Of a DNA stretch of 64,000 bases, positions 43,550-52,062 are shown piece by piece. Within the stretch, counting starts at the first letter, position 1, and each line of letters begins with the position of its first letter. The stretch is from an uncultured Duganella sp. (GTDB lineage Bacteria; Pseudomonadota; Gammaproteobacteria; Burkholderiales; Burkholderiaceae): NCBI GenBank assembly GCA_946482335.1, contig CAMLRG010000002.1, positions 16,944 through 80,943 of the forward strand. Direction: 5' to 3'. The notes below the pieces were generated by a model. The model made no database searches. It saw only the letters and a program-made list of their open reading frames with translations, and was not told the DNA's origin. A program made the translations under genes and the position numbers.

Positions 43550-43566
43550 TGTAAAATTTTCCGACA
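43550..43566 (-). promoter_or_regulatory. 17-base upstream activator motif, PEP-CTERM copy B
   Basis: On the minus strand the bases are TGTCGGAAAATTTTACA. It is 86 bases from the -24 element, identical to the copy-A arrangement, and it abuts the rarD stop codon. Confidence 0.7.
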
Positions 43567-44442
43567 CTACTGGCTGTCACTCTTCCGTAACCAACCCTCA
43601 ACCATATAGATGGCCAGCGCGCCCCAGATGAACAGGAATCCCACCAGCCGGCTGGACGAAAATGCTTCGTGGAAAACCCACACGCCCAGCAGCATTTGCA
43701 GCGAGGGCGACATGTATTGCAGCATGCCGAGTACCGACATCGGGATACGGCGCGCGCCAGCCGCGAACAGCAGCAACGGGATGGCGGTGGTGGGGCCTGC
43801 CGCCGCCAACAGCCAGCGCGTGCTGTCGGACTCGGCATTGACAAAGACGCTCTGGCCGCTATACACCAGCCAGCCCAGGTAGGCAGCTGCCAGCGGGAAC
43901 AGGATCAGGGTTTCGAACGACAATCCTTCCAGTGCCGCCAGGGCCGCCGTCTTGCGCAGCAAGCCATAGGCGCCAAAGCTCAGCGCCAGCACCAGTGCAA
44001 TATAGGGTACCTGGCCCCCCTGCCAGGTCAACCAGGCCACGCCGGTAGCCGCTACGCCGATGGCCAGCCATTGGCCACGCCGCAGCTTTTCCTTCAGCAC
44101 CAGCATGCCCAGCAGGACATTCACCAGGGGATTGATAAAATAGCCCAGGCTGGCATCCACCACGTGGCCATTGTTGACCGCCCAGATATACACGAACCAG
44201 TTTGCGCTCAGCAGGAATGCGCTGGCGAGAAAGCTGCCCACCACTTTCGGTTTGCCCAGCACTTCTGGCAGCCATTTCCACTGCCGGCGCACCAGCAGGA
44301 CCAGCATCAGGAACACCAGCGACCACGCCATGCGATGCGCCAGGATTTCGGACGCCGGCACCTGCTTAATTGCGTGAAAATACAGCGGGAACAGGCCCCA
44401 GGACAGGAAAGCGCCTGCGGCGTACAGCATGCCGGTATTCAT
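43567..44442 (-). CDS. rarD: EamA family transporter RarD
   Basis: The 291-residue inner-membrane protein has about ten helices. It has RarD features GAFLSWGLFPLYFHAIKQVP, SEILAHRMAWS, SANWFVYIWAVNNGHVVDAS and LGYFINPLVNVLLGM. The name derives from chloramphenicol sensitivity, but the substrate is not established. It is divergent from kup across 133 bases. Its stop is directly followed by the activator motif of the PEP-CTERM operon. Confidence 0.9.
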   Translation of the reverse strand: MNTGMLYAAGAFLSWGLFPLYFHAIKQVPASEILAHRMAWSLVFLMLVLLVRRQWKWLPEVLGKPKVVGSFLASAFLLSANWFVYIWAVNNGHVVDASLGYFINPLVNVLLGMLVLKEKLRRGQWLAIGVAATGVAWLTWQGGQVPYIALVLALSFGAYGLLRKTAALAALEGLSFETLILFPLAAAYLGWLVYSGQSVFVNAESDSTRWLLAAAGPTTAIPLLLFAAGARRIPMSVLGMLQYMSPSLQMLLGVWVFHEAFSSSRLVGFLFIWGALAIYMVEGWLRKSDSQ

Positions 44443-44575
44443 GAGAGCGATGATTTTCTTTTGGTAAAGGTGGAAAATAGCACATCCGCCATGTTTTCAC
44501 TGGCGGCCGAAAAACTTGCAAAAGGCTTGTAGTTGGCCTATTGTGCGATGCACCAAAACAATTTTGGGTGAAATC

Positions 44576-46453
44576 TTGTCAGAACATAAGAAAAGCAGCG
44601 CAGCCGCGCTGACGTTGGCAGCCATTGGCATTGTCTACGGCGACATTGGCACCAGCCCCCTCTATACCTTCAAAACCGTTTTCGATCCCTCCCACGGCCT
44701 GGCGCTCACCCCGGCCAACCTGATGGGCATCATTTCCCTGATTTTCTGGAGCCTGACCCTGATCGTCTCGCTCAAGTATGTCAGCCTGGTACTGCGCGCC
44801 GACAATCGCGGCGAGGGCGGGATCATGGCCCTGATGGCGCTGGCGCTGAATTCCGTGCACAAGGCCGCTCCCAAGTGGCACTTCCCCTTGCTGCTGATCG
44901 GCACCTTCGGCGCCACCATGTTCTATGGCGACTCGGTGATCACGCCGGCGATTTCCGTGCTCGGCGCAATTGAAGGGCTGGAAGTCGCAGCGCCGGCGCT
45001 CGAACAGTACGTGGTGCCGCTGACGATCGTCGTGCTGGTGACGCTGTATTCGGTACAACGCCACGGCACCGCCGGCATCGGCCGCTACTTCGGTCCCATC
45101 ATGACCTTATGGTTTGCCGTGCTGGCTGCGATGGGCGTCGTGAACATCATGGAAAACCCAGCCATCCTGGCGGCGCTGAACCCCTACTACGCCCTGGTCT
45201 TCATGCGCGACAATGGTTTCGTGGCTTTCGTGGCGTTGGGTGCGGTGGTGCTGGCGATTACCGGTGCCGAAGCGCTATACGCCGACATGGGGCACTTCGG
45301 CAAGCGCCCGATCCGGCTGGCCTGGTTCTGGGTCTGCTTCCCGGCACTGGTGCTGAACTATTTCGGCCAGGGTGCACTGCTGATGCGCAATCCGGAAGCC
45401 ATCTCCAACCCCTTCTTCAACCAACTGGGCGCCTGGAGCGTCTATCCGTTGGTCGTGCTGTCGACGGCGGCGGCGGTGATTGCTTCGCAAGCCACCATTT
45501 CCGGCTCCTTCTCGATGACCAAGCAGGCGATCGCGCTTGGCATGCTGCCGCGCATGCGCGTGCAGCATACCTCCGCCAGTGAGATCGGCCAGATCTATAT
45601 CCCGGTAGTGAACTGGCTGCAGCTGATCGTGGTGCTGATCGCCGTGATCGGCTTCCAGAGTTCGGACGACCTGGCCAGCGCGTACGGCATCGCGGTGACG
45701 GCGACCATGTCGGCCACCACCATCCTGACCTTCTTCGTGATCCGCTACCGCTGGCACTTGCCGCTGCTGCTGTGCTTCGCCGCGACCGGCTTCTTCATCG
45801 TGATGGACGTGATGCTGTTCTCGTCCTCGGCGTTGAAACTGTTCCACGGCGGCTGGTTCCCGCTGCTGCTGGGCGCCGCACTGTTCACCACCATGCTGAC
45901 CTGGCGCACCGGCCGCGAACTGGTGTTCAAGAATCTGGAAAAGCACGCGATCCCGCTGGAAGACTTCCTGAACTCCCTGTTCATGGCGCCGCCGACCCGC
46001 GTGCCTGGTACCGCCGTATTCCTGCGCGGCGAGAGCGATGGCGTGCCGCACGCTTTGCTGCATAACTTGTCGCACAACAAGGTGCTGCATGAGCGCGTGG
46101 TGTTTTTCACCGTGCACATCGTGGAAGAGCCCTACGTGCCGCCGGAAGAGCAGGTCAAGGTCACGGCACTGGGCCACGAGTGCTTCCAGATCAACGTGCA
46201 TTACGGCTTCAAGGATGAACCGGACATGCCGGCCATCATGGCGTTGTGCGAAGACAAGGGCCTCAAGTTCGAAATGATGGAGACTTCCTTCTTCATCGCC
46301 CGCCAGACCGTGATTTCCGCTCCGGGCGCCGGCATGGCCCCGTGGCGCGAGCACTTGTTCGTGGCCATGTCGCGCAATGCGCGCGCCGCGGCGGACTACT
46401 ACCAGATCCCGCCGAACCGCGTCATCGAACTCGGTACCCAGGTCGAAATTTGA
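44576..46453 (+). CDS. kup: Low-affinity potassium uptake protein Kup
   Basis: The 625-residue K+:H+ symporter starts at TTG 44576 (GGTGA upstream). The frame extends 20 codons further but the family N-terminus begins here. Signatures are IGIVYGDIGTSPLYTF, DNRGEGGIMALMAL, FYGDSVITPAISVLGA and GAEALYADMGHFG. There are twelve predicted helices, then a cytosolic C-terminal domain with HYGFKDEPDMP. Length matches E. coli Kup. Confidence 0.95.
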   Translation: MSEHKKSSAAALTLAAIGIVYGDIGTSPLYTFKTVFDPSHGLALTPANLMGIISLIFWSLTLIVSLKYVSLVLRADNRGEGGIMALMALALNSVHKAAPKWHFPLLLIGTFGATMFYGDSVITPAISVLGAIEGLEVAAPALEQYVVPLTIVVLVTLYSVQRHGTAGIGRYFGPIMTLWFAVLAAMGVVNIMENPAILAALNPYYALVFMRDNGFVAFVALGAVVLAITGAEALYADMGHFGKRPIRLAWFWVCFPALVLNYFGQGALLMRNPEAISNPFFNQLGAWSVYPLVVLSTAAAVIASQATISGSFSMTKQAIALGMLPRMRVQHTSASEIGQIYIPVVNWLQLIVVLIAVIGFQSSDDLASAYGIAVTATMSATTILTFFVIRYRWHLPLLLCFAATGFFIVMDVMLFSSSALKLFHGGWFPLLLGAALFTTMLTWRTGRELVFKNLEKHAIPLEDFLNSLFMAPPTRVPGTAVFLRGESDGVPHALLHNLSHNKVLHERVVFFTVHIVEEPYVPPEEQVKVTALGHECFQINVHYGFKDEPDMPAIMALCEDKGLKFEMMETSFFIARQTVISAPGAGMAPWREHLFVAMSRNARAAADYYQIPPNRVIELGTQVEI

Positions 46454-46561
46454 GACACAAAATTTGTAACCGAGTATGTCAGTAGGGAAGGAGGGGTAGC
46501 AGTCTGATAAACTTCTGCTCCATTATCCAACCCCACTGACCAAAAAATAGGCAAGACTGAA

Positions 46562-47035
46562 ATGAAGAATACGATGTTCAAAGTGATCGCTTCCCTGGTA
46601 TGCGCGCTGGCGCTGGTAGCTTGCGGCGGTGGCGGCGACGATAAGACCACCGAAACCCCGACCACTACCCAGCCATCCTTCACCAAGACCGACACCGTGG
46701 TCGGCTCCAACAGCGTGGAAGCCGCCAACGGCGACTTGGTGACCGTGCACTATACCGGCTACCTGTACGACGCCAACGCCACCGACAAGAAGGGCAAGCA
46801 ATTCGAAACGTCGCGCAACGGCGCCGCCTTCGTCTTCACCCTGGGCCGCGGTTCCGTGATCGTCGGTTGGGACCAAGGCATCCCTGGCATGAAAGTGGGT
46901 GGCAAGCGCACCCTGATCATCCCATCCACCATGGCTTACGGCGCGACCGAGAAGAAGGACGCCGCCGGCAACGTCGTCATCCCGGCCAACTCCGCCCTGG
47001 TGTTCGACGTCGAAATGATCGCCATCAGCCGCTAA
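46562..47035 (+). CDS. FKBP-type peptidyl-prolyl isomerase, lipoprotein
   Basis: The 157-residue protein has lipobox LALVACGGG, so it should be lipidated at Cys22 and face the periplasm. The FKBP domain has VTVHYTGYLYD, FVFTLGRGSVIVGWDQGIPGM (shown in part here) and a C-terminal NSALVFDVEMIAI. Active-site aromatic and Asp positions are present. It accelerates proline isomerisation in secreted proteins. A palindromic repeat follows its stop by ten bases. Confidence 0.92.
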   Translation: MKNTMFKVIASLVCALALVACGGGGDDKTTETPTTTQPSFTKTDTVVGSNSVEAANGDLVTVHYTGYLYDANATDKKGKQFETSRNGAAFVFTLGRGSVIVGWDQGIPGMKVGGKRTLIIPSTMAYGATEKKDAAGNVVIPANSALVFDVEMIAISR

Positions 47036-47045
47036 GCGTAGTGGA

Positions 47046-47086
47046 GGTGTCAGACCCTTCGGGTCTGACACCGGTTTACCGGTTTC
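47046..47086. repeat. Palindromic intergenic repeat, GTCAGACCC family, copy 2
   Basis: Perfect 12-base arms GGTGTCAGACCC and GGGTCTGACACC surround TTC, followed by GGTTTACCGGTTT. It lies between convergent genes and reaches the TGA stop of the acetyltransferase. It may also terminate transcription from both sides. Confidence 0.8.
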
Positions 47087-47537
47087 AGCGCAACATCTCC
47101 AAATGAGGAATCCCATCCTCATCATAAGGCTCACCGACAGCCTTGAACCCAAACCCCCCATAGAACTTTTCCAGATGCGCCTGCGCCCCGATCCGGATCC
47201 TATGCCCCGGATGCAGCGCCTCCGCGCAGCGTATCCCCTCCGCAATCAGCTGCCGCCCGGCGCCACTGCCGCGCGCCGCCTGTGACGTCAGCACGCGTCC
47301 CAGCGACATCTCGGCAAATTTGATTCCCGGCGCAATGCAGCGCAAATAGGCCGCCAGCGTGCGCCTTCCATCGATCGTCTGCCAGCCCAGCAAATGGTGG
47401 GCAGCCTGGTCATAGCCGTCCAGGTCGGAATAAAAACACTGCTGCTCGATCACGAACACTTCCTGCCGCTGGCGCAGCATCTCGTACAGGTCCGCGTTGG
47501 GAATGCTATTAAAGTCCAGCCATTGCCATTCAATCAT
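47085..47537 (-). CDS. GNAT family N-acetyltransferase, ElaA type
   Basis: The 150-residue protein starts at the ATG ending at 47537. ElaA features are LYEMLRQRQEVFVIEQQCFY, DGYDQAAHHLLGW, and the acetyl-CoA loop TSQAARGSGAGRQLIAEGI. YGGFGFKAVGEPYDEDGIPH is the C-terminal strand. The acceptor substrate is unknown. Confidence 0.88.
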   Translation of the reverse strand: MIEWQWLDFNSIPNADLYEMLRQRQEVFVIEQQCFYSDLDGYDQAAHHLLGWQTIDGRRTLAAYLRCIAPGIKFAEMSLGRVLTSQAARGSGAGRQLIAEGIRCAEALHPGHRIRIGAQAHLEKFYGGFGFKAVGEPYDEDGIPHLEMLR

Positions 47538-47678
47538 TGCTCGCCCCGCTAAGGTAGGAAGCGACCATTGTATGTCAGCCGATAGCGATTGCTTGATGCA
47601 GGTTTGGTGTGATGATCCCGCGCCGGACCGTACCTCAATGGCCACCTTGGCAGGTGACCATTGAAGCGGTGCGCGGAA

Positions 47679-47972
47679 TCATTGTTCGATGCGGATTTCG
47701 CCGTTGCGCAGGGCGGCAGCCAGTTCGGCCTTGACCTCGGCGCGCGTTTTGCCGGCTGTTGGCGCGGTTACGCTGCGCGGATACTCTTCACCGTTCAGGA
47801 TGTCGCCGCGGCGCAGGGCAGCGATGGTTTCAGCCTTCACTTCGGCCCGGGTTTTGGTCGACACGGCGTTGATGTCGATCGCCTGGTAGCCTTCGCCGCT
47901 ATTCGGCGCTGCCTGGGCGGCAGTGGAGAGGGCCAAAGTGGCGGTTGCGATGATGGTTGCAAATGCTTTCAT
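47679..47972 (-). CDS. DUF4148 domain-containing exported small protein
   Basis: The 97-residue protein has signal peptide MKAFATIIATATLALSTAAQA. Two internal repeats of KTRAEVKAE followed by AALRRGDI or AALRNGEI define DUF4148, common in Burkholderiales. The function is unknown. The 141 bases between it and the acetyltransferase start contain no clear site. Confidence 0.85.
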   Translation of the reverse strand: MKAFATIIATATLALSTAAQAAPNSGEGYQAIDINAVSTKTRAEVKAETIAALRRGDILNGEEYPRSVTAPTAGKTRAEVKAELAAALRNGEIRIEQ

Positions 47973-48024
47973 GATATTTCTCCTTTAAGGGTGGGCACGG
48001 CCGCCTGGCCGCGCCCCTGTTTGC

Positions 48025-48453
48025 TTATACGATGGTCAAGGTAACGTCGATGTTGCCGCGGGTCGCGTTCGAATACGGACAGACCAGGTGGGCGGCGTTC
48101 ACCAGCTTTTCCGCAGTCGCGCGGTCCAGGCCAGGCAGGGAGATCTTCAATTCCACTTCGATGCCGAAGCCGCCTTCGATCTGGCCGATGCCGACGGTGG
48201 CGTTGATCGAGGTGTCGGCTGGAACGGCGATCTTGTCGCGGCCGCCAACGAACTTCAGGGCGCCGATGAAGCAGGCCGAGTAGCCCGCCGCGAACAGCTG
48301 CTCCGGATTGGTGCCGAAGGCGCCATTGCCGCCCAGCTCTTTCGGGGTGGTCAGCTTGACGTCCAGGGCGCCATCGCTGGAGACGGATTTGCCTTCACGG
48401 CCGCCGGTCGAAGTGGCGTTGGCGCGGTACAGGATGTTGGAGATCTTAGCCAT
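48025..48453 (-). CDS. ohr: Organic hydroperoxide resistance protein Ohr
   Basis: The 142-residue thiol peroxidase reduces organic hydroperoxides to alcohols. The peroxidatic Cys is in [12 protein letters not shown] and the resolving Cys in [21 protein letters not shown] is conserved. It is normally regulated by OhrR, which is not in the window. A perfect palindrome upstream (48536-48555) is a candidate operator. Confidence 0.94.
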   Translation of the reverse strand: MAKISNILYRANATSTGGREGKSVSSDGALDVKLTTPKELGGNGAFGTNPEQLFAAGYSACFIGALKFVGGRDKIAVPADTSINATVGIGQIEGGFGIEVELKISLPGLDRATAEKLVNAAHLVCPYSNATRGNIDVTLTIV

Positions 48454-48535
48454 GGTATGTTTCCTTTCGTTTAGTGAGCGATTAACTAGCGTGCTATTTG
48501 TTTTCAGTTTCCGGGGCCATGTTTGCTGCCCATGT

Positions 48536-48555
48536 GCACACTATAGATAGTGTGC
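48536..48555. promoter_or_regulatory. Perfect inverted repeat GCACACTAT-AG-ATAGTGTGC upstream of ohr
   Basis: Nine-base arms with a two-base centre lie 83-102 bases upstream of ohr in an AT-rich part of the 149-base gap. A smaller related TAGC-GT-GCTA sits at about 48487-48496. The sequence differs from the TACAATT-type OhrR box known in Xanthomonas. Confidence 0.65.
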
Positions 48556-48602
48556 GATTTAATTGCAAGCTATTTTTAAAAAATTTTTCGCTCACGGTGG
48601 AC

Positions 48603-49121
48603 TCACTCGGTTTGCGCCAGCAATTGCTGGATCTTGGCTTCGGTCTGCGCGTACTGGCCTTCGCCGAAGTGGGTGTACACCACCTGGCCCTGCTTGTTGA
48701 CAAGATAGAAAGCAGGCCAGTAGCGGTTGCTGTACGCATTCCAGGTTTCATAGCGGTTGTCCTGGGCGACCGGATAGCGTATGTCGAAACGCTTCAAGGC
48801 GGCGCGCACGTTCTCGGTCTTGCGCTCGAAGGCGTACTCGGGCGTGTGGACGCCCACCACCACCAACCCCTTGTCCTTGTACTTGTCGTGCCACTTCACC
48901 ACGTGCGACAAGGTATTGATGCAATTGATGCAGTCGTAGGTCCAGAAATCCACCAGCACGACCTTGCCGCGCAATTGCTTCATCGTCAGCGGTTCGCTGT
49001 TCAGCCATTGGTTGATGCCGGTGAACTCGGGCGCCTGTTGCGCGGCGCTTGCCGCGCCGGCACCGGCGCTGGCGCCAAGCAGGGTTGCCGCGGCGGCGAG
49101 GAATTTGAGCGTGTTCTTCAT
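48603..49121 (-). CDS. Periplasmic thioredoxin-like redoxin (DipZ C-domain type)
   Basis: The 172-residue protein starts at the ATG ending at 49121 (AAAGGA upstream). The signal peptide MKNTLKFLAAAATLLGASAGAGAASA directs it to the periplasm. The active site is DFWTYDCINCINTL (Cys64, Cys67), the WTYxCINC form found in the thioredoxin domain of DipZ. It starts two bases after the ccdA-like stop, so the two genes are probably a split DipZ: a membrane reductant carrier plus its periplasmic partner. Confidence 0.88.
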   Translation of the reverse strand: MKNTLKFLAAAATLLGASAGAGAASAAQQAPEFTGINQWLNSEPLTMKQLRGKVVLVDFWTYDCINCINTLSHVVKWHDKYKDKGLVVVGVHTPEYAFERKTENVRAALKRFDIRYPVAQDNRYETWNAYSNRYWPAFYLVNKQGQVVYTHFGEGQYAQTEAKIQQLLAQTE

Positions 49122-49123
49122 GG

Positions 49124-49843
49124 TTACAGTCCTTTCAGGGTTGGGAGGTGTTGGGCGGCCCAGGCATAGGCCAGGGTGTCGTATTGCAGGTAAATCGCGG
49201 CGGCAGTGGCCAGCACCAGCACGCCGAACACTTGTTGCAGGCGCTGGGCGTGGCGCGCCACGGCCCGCACGTGCCGGGTGGCGTACTGGCCGCCGTAGAT
49301 GATGCCGAGCATGGGCACGGCGGCCCCCAGCGCGTACAGGGTGAGCAGCAGGGCGGACCAGGCCGGGTCCTGCGCCTTCACCACCAGCACCAGGATCGAG
49401 GCCAGTACCGGGCCGGCGCAGGGTGTCCACACCGCGCCCAGCGACATCCCGAGCAGGAAGGCGCCGCCATTGCCATCCTGGCCGGGGGCGCCGCCGGAAG
49501 CCGAAGCCGGCGCGGCGGGCCCGTTCCAGCTGGGCAGGCGTGCCACCAGCCATTCATACGGCGCGGGCCATATGCGGAACAGCCCGGACAACGCAAGCAG
49601 GGCGATGGCCGTATTGCGCAGCACTTCCTGCGCGACCTCGATGGCGGCCGACACGGCGCCCAGCAGCATGGCAAAGCTGGCGAAACTCAGGACGAAACCG
49701 GCCACGATGAACAGCGGGCGGCGGCGGTTGTGCTGGTTGACGCCGGAGCCCAACAGGATGGGCAGCATCGGCAGGACGCAGGGCGAAGCGATGGTCAGCA
49801 AGCCGGCCAGGAAAGCCAGCGGCGTATCGAGCGGGTTGGTCAT
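49124..49843 (-). CDS. CcdA/DsbD-type membrane electron carrier
   Basis: The 239-residue protein has six predicted helices and the paired cysteines of the family in LTIASPCVLPMLPILLGSG and VWTPCAGPVLASIL. It passes electrons from cytosolic thioredoxin to periplasmic redox proteins. A Gly/Ala/Ser-rich loop of about 25 residues precedes the second half. The start at 49843 has CGGAG upstream. The longer open frame is antisense to the response-regulator gene. It heads an operon divergent from a two-component pair. Confidence 0.88.
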   Translation of the reverse strand: MTNPLDTPLAFLAGLLTIASPCVLPMLPILLGSGVNQHNRRRPLFIVAGFVLSFASFAMLLGAVSAAIEVAQEVLRNTAIALLALSGLFRIWPAPYEWLVARLPSWNGPAAPASASGGAPGQDGNGGAFLLGMSLGAVWTPCAGPVLASILVLVVKAQDPAWSALLLTLYALGAAVPMLGIIYGGQYATRHVRAVARHAQRLQQVFGVLVLATAAAIYLQYDTLAYAWAAQHLPTLKGL

Positions 49844-49928
49844 GGTCGGCTCCGTGAGATGGAATGACGCTATTTGACCGCCCGCAGGTATCCGGCATAT
49901 GTCGCCGCCCCCCGGTGTGTGCAATGTT

Positions 49929-49965
49929 TTGTGTCCCCCGGCCTGCCGTACACACTGGGATACAA
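49929..49965. promoter_or_regulatory. Inverted repeat TTGTGTCCC / GGGATACAA in the divergent ccdA-regulator gap
   Basis: The arms differ at one position and are 19 bases apart. A second pair GTGTGT/ACACAC lies in the same 153-base region. It may be the operator for the adjacent response regulator. Confidence 0.35.
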
Positions 49966-49996
49966 ATCTCCCCGCCGCATTGGGTATCATGGCTTC

Positions 49997-50737
49997 ATGG
50001 AAAACCCTGACCACATCCTCGTCGTTGACGACGACCGCGATATCCGCGAACTGATCGGCGCCTATTTGCAGAAGAACGGCTTGCGCACATCGCTGGCGGC
50101 CAACGGCCGCCAGATGCGCGCTGTGCTGGAAGACGACAAGCCCGACCTGATCGTGCTGGACTTGATGCTGCCCGGCGAAGACGGCCTGGCGCTGTGCCGC
50201 GACCTGCGGGCAGGCAAGCACAAGGCCATCCCGGTGCTGATGCTCACGGCACGCAACGACGAAACCGACCGCATCATCGGGCTCGAAATGGGCGCCGACG
50301 ATTACCTGCCCAAGCCCTTCGCCGTGCGCGAACTGCTGGCGCGCATCAACGCCGTGCTGCGCCGCACGCGCATGCTGCCGCCGAATATGCAGGTCAATGA
50401 AGCCGTTCCCATGCTGGCCTTCGGCGACTGGCGCCTGGACACGGTGGCGCGCCACCTGCTCGACGCCGATGGCACGCAGGTGGCCTTGAGCGGCGCGGAA
50501 TACCGCCTGCTGCGCGTCTTCCTCGACCACCCGCAGCGCGTGCTGACGCGCGACCAGCTGCTGAACCTGACCCAGGGCCGCAACGCCGACCAGTTCGACC
50601 GCTCGATCGACCTGTTGGTGAGCCGCGTGCGCCAGCGCCTGCGCGACACGGCGCGCGAGCCGCGTTATATCAAGACCCTGCGCAGCGAAGGGTACGTATT
50701 TTCGGCGGCCGTCACGCTGGCGGCAGGCGAGCCATGA
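49997..50737 (+). CDS. OmpR-family response regulator
   Basis: The 246-residue protein starts at ATG 49997; an upstream in-frame extension lacks family similarity. The receiver has VVDDD, Asp55 in IVLDLMLPG, LTARND and LPKPFAV. The winged helix ends IKTLRSEGYVF. It overlaps the kinase start by four bases and is divergent from the CcdA/thioredoxin operon, a likely target. Confidence 0.93.
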   Translation: MENPDHILVVDDDRDIRELIGAYLQKNGLRTSLAANGRQMRAVLEDDKPDLIVLDLMLPGEDGLALCRDLRAGKHKAIPVLMLTARNDETDRIIGLEMGADDYLPKPFAVRELLARINAVLRRTRMLPPNMQVNEAVPMLAFGDWRLDTVARHLLDADGTQVALSGAEYRLLRVFLDHPQRVLTRDQLLNLTQGRNADQFDRSIDLLVSRVRQRLRDTAREPRYIKTLRSEGYVFSAAVTLAAGEP

Positions 50738-52053
50738 TGGGCCTGCGCTGGCCGCGCTCGCTGTTCGTACGCCTCGCCCTGCTGCTGTGCCTGGGCGTGG
50801 CGGTGGCGCAAGGGTTGTCGTTCTGGCTCACCATGCGCGAGCGCAACGAAGCCACCACCAAGATGATGATGGGTTATATCGAGCGCGAAGTCGCGACCTC
50901 GGTCGCTCTGCTCGACGCCTTGCCGGCCGCCGAACGTGCGTCCTGGCTGCCGCGCCTGGCCCGCCGCAGCTACGAATTCCGCCTCGAAGCCTGCGATGAA
51001 TCGCTGCCGCACCTGGACCAGCTGGACGCCAACGCCGTGCGTTCTTTCGAGGAGGGCATCGGCAAGAAATACCGGCTGACCGTGCACCAGATCCCCGGCA
51101 AGGTCGAGCGCTACCAGGTGCACCTGCAGCTAAGCGACGGCATGCCGCTGACCATCGATTTCCGGCCCATGCGCAGCGTGCCGGTCTCGCCCTGGTTCGG
51201 CGCCCTGATGGCCGCGCAGCTTGGCGTGTTCGCACTGTGCTGCTGGATCGCGGTGCGCCTCGCCACGCGCCCGTTGGAGCAGCTGGCGCAGGCCGCCGAT
51301 GCACTGGGTCCCGACATGCAGGGTGCCCACCTGCCGGAGAGTGGACCCTCCGAAGTGGCGCGCGCGGCACGCGCCTTCAACGCCATGCAGCAGCGCATCG
51401 CCGGCTATATGGCGGAGCGCATCCAGATCCTCGCGTCCATTTCACACGATCTGCAGACGCCGATCACACGCATGCGCCTGCGGGTCGACATGATGGATGA
51501 AGAGCCGCAGCAAGCGCGCCTGCGCCAGGATCTGCAGGCCATGGAGCAATTGGTCAAGGAAGGCGTGGCGTATGCGCGCACGCTGCACGGCACCTCGGAA
51601 GCGCCGACCCGCACCGACCCCGATTCCCTGCTCGACAGCATGGTGCACGACTACACCGACGCCGGCCAGCAAGTCACGCTGCACGGCACGGTGGGACAGG
51701 TCATGGAATTGCGGCCGCAGGCCCTGCGGCGCGTGCTGGGCAACCTGATCGACAATGCGCTGAAATTTGGCGGTTCGGCCGAGCTGCACGTTGCGCCGGC
51801 CGCGGCGGGCGGCGCCGGCCATGGCGGCATCGTGCTGCGCGTCCTGGACCGTGGCCCGGGCATTCCGCAGGAATCGCTGCAAACCGTGTTTGAACCATTC
51901 GTGCGGCTCGAGTCTTCGCGCAACCGCGAGACCGGCGGGACCGGGCTCGGGCTGGCGATCGCACGGCAGCTGGCGACGGCGATGGGTGGCACGCTGACCC
52001 TGCACCAGCGCGAAGGCGGCGGCCTGGAAGCGCGGCTGGTGCTGCCTGGCTGA
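50734..52053 (+). CDS. Sensor histidine kinase
   Basis: The 439-residue kinase has TM1 at about 12-33, a periplasmic domain to about 150, TM2 at about 155-177 and HAMP. The phospho-acceptor is His238 in SISHDLQTPITRMRL. ATPase motifs are NLIDNALKFGG, DRGPGIP and GTGLGLAIARQ. One Cys in the periplasmic domain (EACDES) and two in TM2 might sense redox state (speculative). It is convergent with the deacetylase-like gene. Confidence 0.92.
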   Translation: MMGLRWPRSLFVRLALLLCLGVAVAQGLSFWLTMRERNEATTKMMMGYIEREVATSVALLDALPAAERASWLPRLARRSYEFRLEACDESLPHLDQLDANAVRSFEEGIGKKYRLTVHQIPGKVERYQVHLQLSDGMPLTIDFRPMRSVPVSPWFGALMAAQLGVFALCCWIAVRLATRPLEQLAQAADALGPDMQGAHLPESGPSEVARAARAFNAMQQRIAGYMAERIQILASISHDLQTPITRMRLRVDMMDEEPQQARLRQDLQAMEQLVKEGVAYARTLHGTSEAPTRTDPDSLLDSMVHDYTDAGQQVTLHGTVGQVMELRPQALRRVLGNLIDNALKFGGSAELHVAPAAAGGAGHGGIVLRVLDRGPGIPQESLQTVFEPFVRLESSRNRETGGTGLGLAIARQLATAMGGTLTLHQREGGGLEARLVLPG

Positions 52054-52062
52054 CACGCGGCG

